DNA of 10,883 nucleotides from Betaproteobacteria bacterium. Its GTDB lineage: Bacteria > Pseudomonadota > Gammaproteobacteria > Burkholderiales > Burkholderiaceae. The notes beneath the pieces are model-generated. The model saw only the letters and a program-made list of their open reading frames with translations, was not told where the DNA came from and made no database searches. Shown piece after piece: positions 7,206 through 10,883 of the stretch. The stretch is taken from the NCBI GenBank assembly GCA_018969885.1, contig JAGWXN010000091.1:1-10883 (forward strand), written 5' to 3'. Positions within the stretch are counted from its first letter, which is position 1. The number at the start of each line of letters is the position of its first letter. The position numbers and the translations under genes were made by a program.

Positions 7206-9584
7206 TCAGGGTGTGTCGACTCTGGGAAGAGCCGGTGCCGCGGGTGCCGGGGGAAAGAAGCTGAACCCGGGCTGCCTGACCGCAGCCGGCAGCCGAGGCT
7301 GACCCTCTGGCGCCTCGGGGCGAGCCGGTAGCGGCGTACCGTTCATGTCGGGCAAGCCGTTGCGGGAGGGCAACCGGACGTCATTGCGGATCGCACGAAT
7401 GTAGTCGTAACGATTGGCCGACACCGCATTCGCCGCCTCCATGTCGCGCAGCACGACAGGGCGGAGAAACACCAGCAGGTTGTTCTTCACCCGCTTGCGG
7501 CTCTCATAACGGAACAATCCGCCCACAAGCGGCAGATCACCCAAGCCCGGAACCTTTGACTCGGAGCCTGAAAGCGTTTCCTCGATCAGTCCGCCGAGGA
7601 CAATGATTTCACCATCATCAACCAGCACGTTCGATTCAATGGCCCGCCGATTGGTGATGATGCCCGACGCGTTGGTCCGATCAAGAACGCTCGAAACCTC
7701 CTGAAAGATCTGCAGGCGCACTGTGCCGGACTCCGAGATCTGGGGCCGTACCCGAAGCGTAGTGCCCACGTCGCGCCGCTCGATCGTCTGGAATGGATTG
7801 GCGGTGGCGGTGCCCGCACTGGCCAGACTGGTGAACTGCCCGGTAATGAACGGCACGTTCTGGCCGATCATGATGCGCGCTTCTTCGTTGTCGAGCGTGA
7901 GCAGATTGGGCGTCGCCAGAACATTGGCGGAGGCGTCCGATTCCAGCGCTCGGGCAAGAAGCCCCAGATTCAGTACCTGGGTCGTACCCAGCTGAGCGGT
8001 GCCGCGGACCACGCCAATGTTGAGACCGTTGGCGGTGGCGATCTGCTTGGGGTCGGCTGTAATCGTGGCGATATTGGTGCCGCCGGAACCGAAGTTGGTG
8101 CCGCCGAACCCGCGGGTCGATCCCTCAGGCGCCCCAAGGAACTGCCACTGGATCCCGAGTTCGGCTGCCTTATCGGCCTGCACTTCAACGATCAGGGATT
8201 CAATGAACACCTGGGCGCGGCGCGCATCAAGCTTGTCGATGACTGCGCGCAGGCTGCGGTAGATCGCATCGGGTGCGGTAATGATCAGCGCGTTGCTCGC
8301 CGGATCAGCGGTGATGATGGCCCCGCCCACACGGACGCTCGTGGCCCCCTGCTGCTGCCCGCCACTTGTTGACTGACCCATGGCGCCACCCAGCGGCGCG
8401 TTACTGCCCAGCGCGCCCTGGCCGGCCTGCGGCCCGCTCGCCAGGCTGGTTCCGCCAAGCGATGACTGCTGCCCCGCCGCCCCCGACAGGCTTTGTCCGA
8501 AGGTTGTGGAGCTTTGACCCGCGCCCTGCCCGCCGTCGCCCGCCAGGACGCCGCGCAGTGTTTGCGCGAGCTTCACCGCCTCTGCGTTTCTCAAATAGAC
8601 GACATGAATGTTGCCCGGCTCGCTGCTTGCCACGTCAAGCCGGGCAATCAGGCCTCGCGCAAGCCTCATACGCTCAGGGCTGGAGGTGCGCACCAGCACC
8701 GAATTGAGACGAGCATCGGCAAACACGGTCACGCGCTGGGTCGGATCAGACTGCTGCTGCTGCGCGCCAGCGCGCGCGCTCTCATCGAGCATACGATTGA
8801 CGGCCACTGCCACGTCAATGGCCAGCGCATGGACCATGGGGATGACTTCAACCTCATTGGCCACTGCGGTATCGATCGATTCAATGATCGCCGCGAGCCG
8901 GGCGATGTTGGACGCGTAGTCGGTGACCACCAGCGAGTTATTGCCGGGATAGGCGATGACCGAATTGTTGGGTGTGATGAGCGGACGCAGCACCGGCACC
9001 AGGTTGGCCGCGGTTTCGTGCTTCAGCCGGAACACCTGCGTGATCACCTGCTCGCCAACCGGGGCCGTTGCTGCCTCGGGCCCCCGAACCGCGGAGGCCA
9101 ACACCTTGGCATCGGCCTCCGGCACGATTCGCCCGATGCCCCCAACGTCCACATAGGCGAATCCCAAGCCACGCAGCGCGATCCGGAACAGTTCGAACGC
9201 TTGCTGGCGCCCCACCGGCCGGGCGGTTTCCAGCGTAAGTTTGCCGCGCACCCGCGGATCGACCACCAGGTTTCGGCCGATCAGGTGGGCGAATGCATTG
9301 GCGATGGATTCGATCTCTGCATCGCGAAAATTGAGCACCACCTCATCGCCGCGCGGCGCAAGCGGTGGGGGTGCAGCAACCGCCCCGCCGGGGGCTGTTG
9401 CGGTGGCGGACTGCACCGGCGCGGCGGGCTGGGCGCTGGCCGCAAGCGGGACCAGCGTAGCGGCCATGGCGAGTCCCCAGGCAGCGACGCTGGCAGCAAG
9501 CGGAGCCAGCACGCTGACCGCGGCGATGCATTCTGCGAGCCTGGGGTGGGTACGAATGATCCTGCGCATGAGACTGTTGTTCAT
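7206..9584 (-). CDS. gspD: Type II secretion outer-membrane secretin GspD
   Basis: This 792-residue protein forms the outer-membrane channel. An extended signal region runs to about residue 51 (LAASA before QP), with no lipobox cysteine. Domains follow in the usual order: N0 (about 81-165), N1 (178-240), N2 (245-317), N3 (323-457), secretin core (458-712). N3 is interrupted by a Gly/Ser/Gln-rich insert at about 349-416. Secretin hallmarks are present: VFIESLIVEVQADKAAELG (459-477), ANVLATPNLLTLDNEEA (553-569), and VPGLGDLPLVGGLFR (678-692). After the core comes a Pro/Ala-rich tail (735-792) with no recognisable S-domain, so a classical GspS pilotin is not implied. The ATG at 9584 overlaps the gspN stop (ATGA), indicating translational coupling. 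A second in-frame ATG five codons on would give a shorter N-region. The size is larger than the roughly 650-700 usual for enteric GspD, because of the insert and the long signal. Confidence 0.97.
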   Translation of the reverse strand: MNNSLMRRIIRTHPRLAECIAAVSVLAPLAASVAAWGLAMAATLVPLAASAQPAAPVQSATATAPGGAVAAPPPLAPRGDEVVLNFRDAEIESIANAFAHLIGRNLVVDPRVRGKLTLETARPVGRQQAFELFRIALRGLGFAYVDVGGIGRIVPEADAKVLASAVRGPEAATAPVGEQVITQVFRLKHETAANLVPVLRPLITPNNSVIAYPGNNSLVVTDYASNIARLAAIIESIDTAVANEVEVIPMVHALAIDVAVAVNRMLDESARAGAQQQQSDPTQRVTVFADARLNSVLVRTSSPERMRLARGLIARLDVASSEPGNIHVVYLRNAEAVKLAQTLRGVLAGDGGQGAGQSSTTFGQSLSGAAGQQSSLGGTSLASGPQAGQGALGSNAPLGGAMGQSTSGGQQQGATSVRVGGAIITADPASNALIITAPDAIYRSLRAVIDKLDARRAQVFIESLIVEVQADKAAELGIQWQFLGAPEGSTRGFGGTNFGSGGTNIATITADPKQIATANGLNIGVVRGTAQLGTTQVLNLGLLARALESDASANVLATPNLLTLDNEEARIMIGQNVPFITGQFTSLASAGTATANPFQTIERRDVGTTLRVRPQISESGTVRLQIFQEVSSVLDRTNASGIITNRRAIESNVLVDDGEIIVLGGLIEETLSGSESKVPGLGDLPLVGGLFRYESRKRVKNNLLVFLRPVVLRDMEAANAVSANRYDYIRAIRNDVRLPSRNGLPDMNGTPLPARPEAPEGQPRLPAAVRQPGFSFFPPAPAAPALPRVDTP
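7209..7382 (-). other. Pro/Ala-rich C-terminal tail of GspD
   Basis: Residues 735-792 after the secretin core are rich in Pro, Ala and Arg, ending in a run of PPAP and PALP-like elements. No helical S-domain of the kind bound by GspS pilotins can be seen. The tail is likely disordered. Confidence 0.6.
8337..8540 (-). other. Gly/Ser/Gln low-complexity insert in GspD N3 domain
   Basis: Residues 349-416 are dominated by Gly, Ser, Gln and Ala, between TLRGVLAG, where the first part of N3 ends, and VRVGGAIITADPASNALIITA, where it resumes. Family members often have a flexible loop here; at about 68 residues this one is long. It is not an exact tandem repeat. Confidence 0.75.
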
Positions 9585-10366
9585 GACCCTACTCTGATAA
9601 TCGTCTGTTCACCATCGCGTGTCCCGACCAGTCCGAGCAGACCCCGCAACCGGGTATCGTCCGCCTGGGCCGGCTGGGCGCGCGCCACGAACGAAAAGCC
9701 GCGAGCACTGGCTGTCCCCTGACCCGTAAGCGTCAGGGCCCCATCAAGTGTCTGCATCCCGATCGCGGCCCGAGAGCCTTGACCCTGGATCTCGATCCGG
9801 TAATTGCCCAGCGGCCGAACCGCGCTCAAGGCGGACGCAACATTTCGCAGTTCGATCGTGAGGCCGCCTTCAAACCGCTGCGGCCCCAGCATGATGTTGG
9901 ACCATGACAGCATGACGGCACCGGCAGGGCGCACGGTATTCCAGGGCGATCCCAGGGCCCCCAGTTCGATTCGGGGAAGTTCCAGCCGTCCGTTACCCAG
10001 GCGCAGTTCGCGCCAGTTTCCCTGGAGCGCCACGGGCTGGGTCATGCCGTCAACTTTCAGCGTTGCCTCGATCAGGCCCAGAAACAGTGGCGCGGGCGCA
10101 AGCTGCCAATGAATCCGGCCGGGCAAGGCGACGCCCGCGAGCGAGCGCCTCGACTGGGCCGACTCACCCGTGTCAACCCAGACCAGACGGCCACTCCCCT
10201 GCCAAACGGTACCGGTGGCTTCGGCGAGTCTCAGTCTGCCACCCGTCAGGCTCGCGGCAAGCGCATCAAGCCAGGTTGCGGGCGCGGTGGTGAAGATCAC
10301 ACCCAGCGCGACCAGTAGCGACACCAACGCCGTGACGGCTGTACCGATGATCGTTCGGGCCGTCAT
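9581..10366 (-). CDS. gspN: Type II secretion protein GspN
   Basis: This 261-residue bitopic inner-membrane protein is an accessory T2SS component found in only some lineages; its precise role is unsettled. A single membrane anchor lies at about residues 6-27 and the rest is periplasmic. The family pattern (PF01203) is visible: GTVWQGSGRL at 52-61, IHWQLAP at 85-91, ALGSPWNTVRPAG at 137-149, LDGALTLTGQG at 207-217, and a terminal LLGLVGTRDG at 243-252. The length is near the usual 250-260, so the protein is complete. The ATG overlaps the gspM stop (ATGA at 10366-10363), and its own stop overlaps the gspD start the same way. Seven bases before its ATG is a run of eight G on the coding strand that may serve as the ribosome site. 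Sequence divergence within GspN is high, but the motifs and position together make the call secure. Confidence 0.92.
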   Translation of the reverse strand: MTARTIIGTAVTALVSLLVALGVIFTTAPATWLDALAASLTGGRLRLAEATGTVWQGSGRLVWVDTGESAQSRRSLAGVALPGRIHWQLAPAPLFLGLIEATLKVDGMTQPVALQGNWRELRLGNGRLELPRIELGALGSPWNTVRPAGAVMLSWSNIMLGPQRFEGGLTIELRNVASALSAVRPLGNYRIEIQGQGSRAAIGMQTLDGALTLTGQGTASARGFSFVARAQPAQADDTRLRGLLGLVGTRDGEQTIIRVGS

Positions 10367-10866
10367 CGCCGATCCCCCCCCGGCAGTTCCAGAACCATGC
10401 GTACGCTCACCAGCCCGGGATCGGCATCTCGCGTCACCGTCAGATCGGCCACCCGCAAACGGGTCTCGCGAAGCGCTGAATCCAACCAGCCGAGCCAGGT
10501 TGCGAAGGGCACACTGCGCAGGCGCAGGTCGATGAGCGATTCGGTTGCCTGAATCTGCTGCAAGCCCGGTCGTAGTCCGGCGGAATCAAGGGATTGCTCG
10601 AGCCGAACCCGTACCGATTGAAGCGACGGACGGGGCGATGCGGCAGCCGCCGAGCTGAGGCGGCGCGCCTCGGCGACCATCAGGTCGGCCTCGGCAACTT
10701 GCGCGCGCAGCGCAGGCAGTCGCGCCTGGACCGCTTCGCGACCTTTCCACGCGGGTTCAATCAGGAGCAGATAGACCAGTGCACAGGCTGCCGCCACCAC
10801 GGCACCCACCATCAGCCGACGTTCCCTGGAGGAAAGCTGCCGCCACCGCTGAAGCAGATGTTCCAT
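10363..10866 (-). CDS. gspM: Type II secretion protein GspM
   Basis: This 167-residue bitopic inner-membrane protein stabilises GspL in the T2SS platform. A short cytoplasmic N-terminus with LSSRERRLM (residues 11-19) is followed by a membrane helix at about 19-36 and the characteristic LIEPAWKGREAV. A coiled-coil-like stretch (about 42-70) leads to a C-terminal ferredoxin-like domain, where VPFATWLGWLDSALRETRLRV (119-139) fits the family. Length is normal for GspM (about 160-180). The ATG at 10866 follows a probable gspL stop closely, and the TGA overlaps the gspN start by four bases. The last residues (PGGDRR) are encoded across an eight-G run. GspM proteins are divergent, so the call leans on topology, the RERRLM and PFATWL motifs and gene order. 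Confidence 0.9.
   Translation of the reverse strand: MEHLLQRWRQLSSRERRLMVGAVVAAACALVYLLLIEPAWKGREAVQARLPALRAQVAEADLMVAEARRLSSAAAASPRPSLQSVRVRLEQSLDSAGLRPGLQQIQATESLIDLRLRSVPFATWLGWLDSALRETRLRVADLTVTRDADPGLVSVRMVLELPGGDRR
10374..10381 (-). repeat. G8 homopolymer overlapping gspM end, likely gspN ribosome site
   Basis: Eight C on the plus strand (eight G on the coding strand) lie seven bases before the gspN ATG at 10366. The G-run is at Shine-Dalgarno distance and is the only purine-rich candidate there. It also encodes the Gly-Gly near the GspM C-terminus, so a length change would alter both the GspM tail and the overlap with gspN. Confidence 0.5.
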
Positions 10867-10883
10867 CGCCGGGCGCCCTCAGC
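10867..10883 (-). other. Right-edge sequence, probable 3' end of gspL
   Basis: On the minus strand this 17-base edge begins GCTGAGGG. The TGA at 10881-10879 could be the stop of gspL, the usual gene before gspM, and GAGGG could help set the gspM start. Too little sequence is present to confirm the frame. Confidence 0.3.

Noticed and set aside
8751..8762. Short CTG microsatellite in gspD
   Set aside because: Four units encoding a Gln run in the N2 domain; in-frame and too short to suggest variation.
8493..9722. A 409-codon open frame on the plus strand across gspD
   Set aside because: It is antisense to a clearly conserved secretin, its translation is rich in His, Arg and Gly without any fold signal, and it fits the long stop-free antisense frames expected in GC-rich DNA.

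Overview
The window is GC-rich (by eye well above 60%) and almost entirely coding. Gene content and protein style (a complete GspN, a gsp gene order running M-N-D-E-F, an AttH/CrtC-like secreted protein) suggest a betaproteobacterium, most likely Burkholderiales. I cannot name a genus. No rRNA, tRNA, CRISPR array, insertion sequence or prophage gene is visible.

Layout: two convergent gene blocks meet tail to tail near position 4500. The left block (plus strand, 47-4493) has three genes joined by GTGA stop/start overlaps: an ABC ATPase of the LolD/YbbA/MacB kind, an 879-residue permease with two FtsX modules on one chain (YbbP-like), and a 377-residue AttH/DUF2006 calycin-fold protein whose N-terminus reads as a Tat signal. 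The tight coupling suggests one functional unit, probably an inner-membrane ABC machine that handles a lipid, lipoprotein or other hydrophobic ligand together with a periplasmic lipocalin-like partner. The substrate is unknown.

The right block (minus strand, 10866 down to 4502) is the distal part of a type II secretion operon read as gspM-gspN-gspD-gspE-gspF. GspM and GspN are inner-membrane assembly components, GspD is the outer-membrane secretin, GspE the cytoplasmic assembly ATPase and GspF the polytopic platform protein. gspM/gspN and gspN/gspD overlap by ATGA, and the D/E and E/F gaps are 22 and 27 bases. The pseudopilins, gspK, gspL and any gspC are not in the window; gspL is expected just beyond the right edge. 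gspF and the AttH gene are separated by only 8 bases.

All T2SS parts look intact, with their key motifs. The points most worth a second look are the Tat-exported AttH protein coupled to a double-FtsX ABC transporter, the long Gly/Ser/Gln insert and Pro-rich tail of GspD, the 8-base convergent junction, and a G8 tract just before the gspN start. I saw nothing that clearly amounts to a new kind of system; the ABC-AttH unit comes closest because its substrate is unknown.
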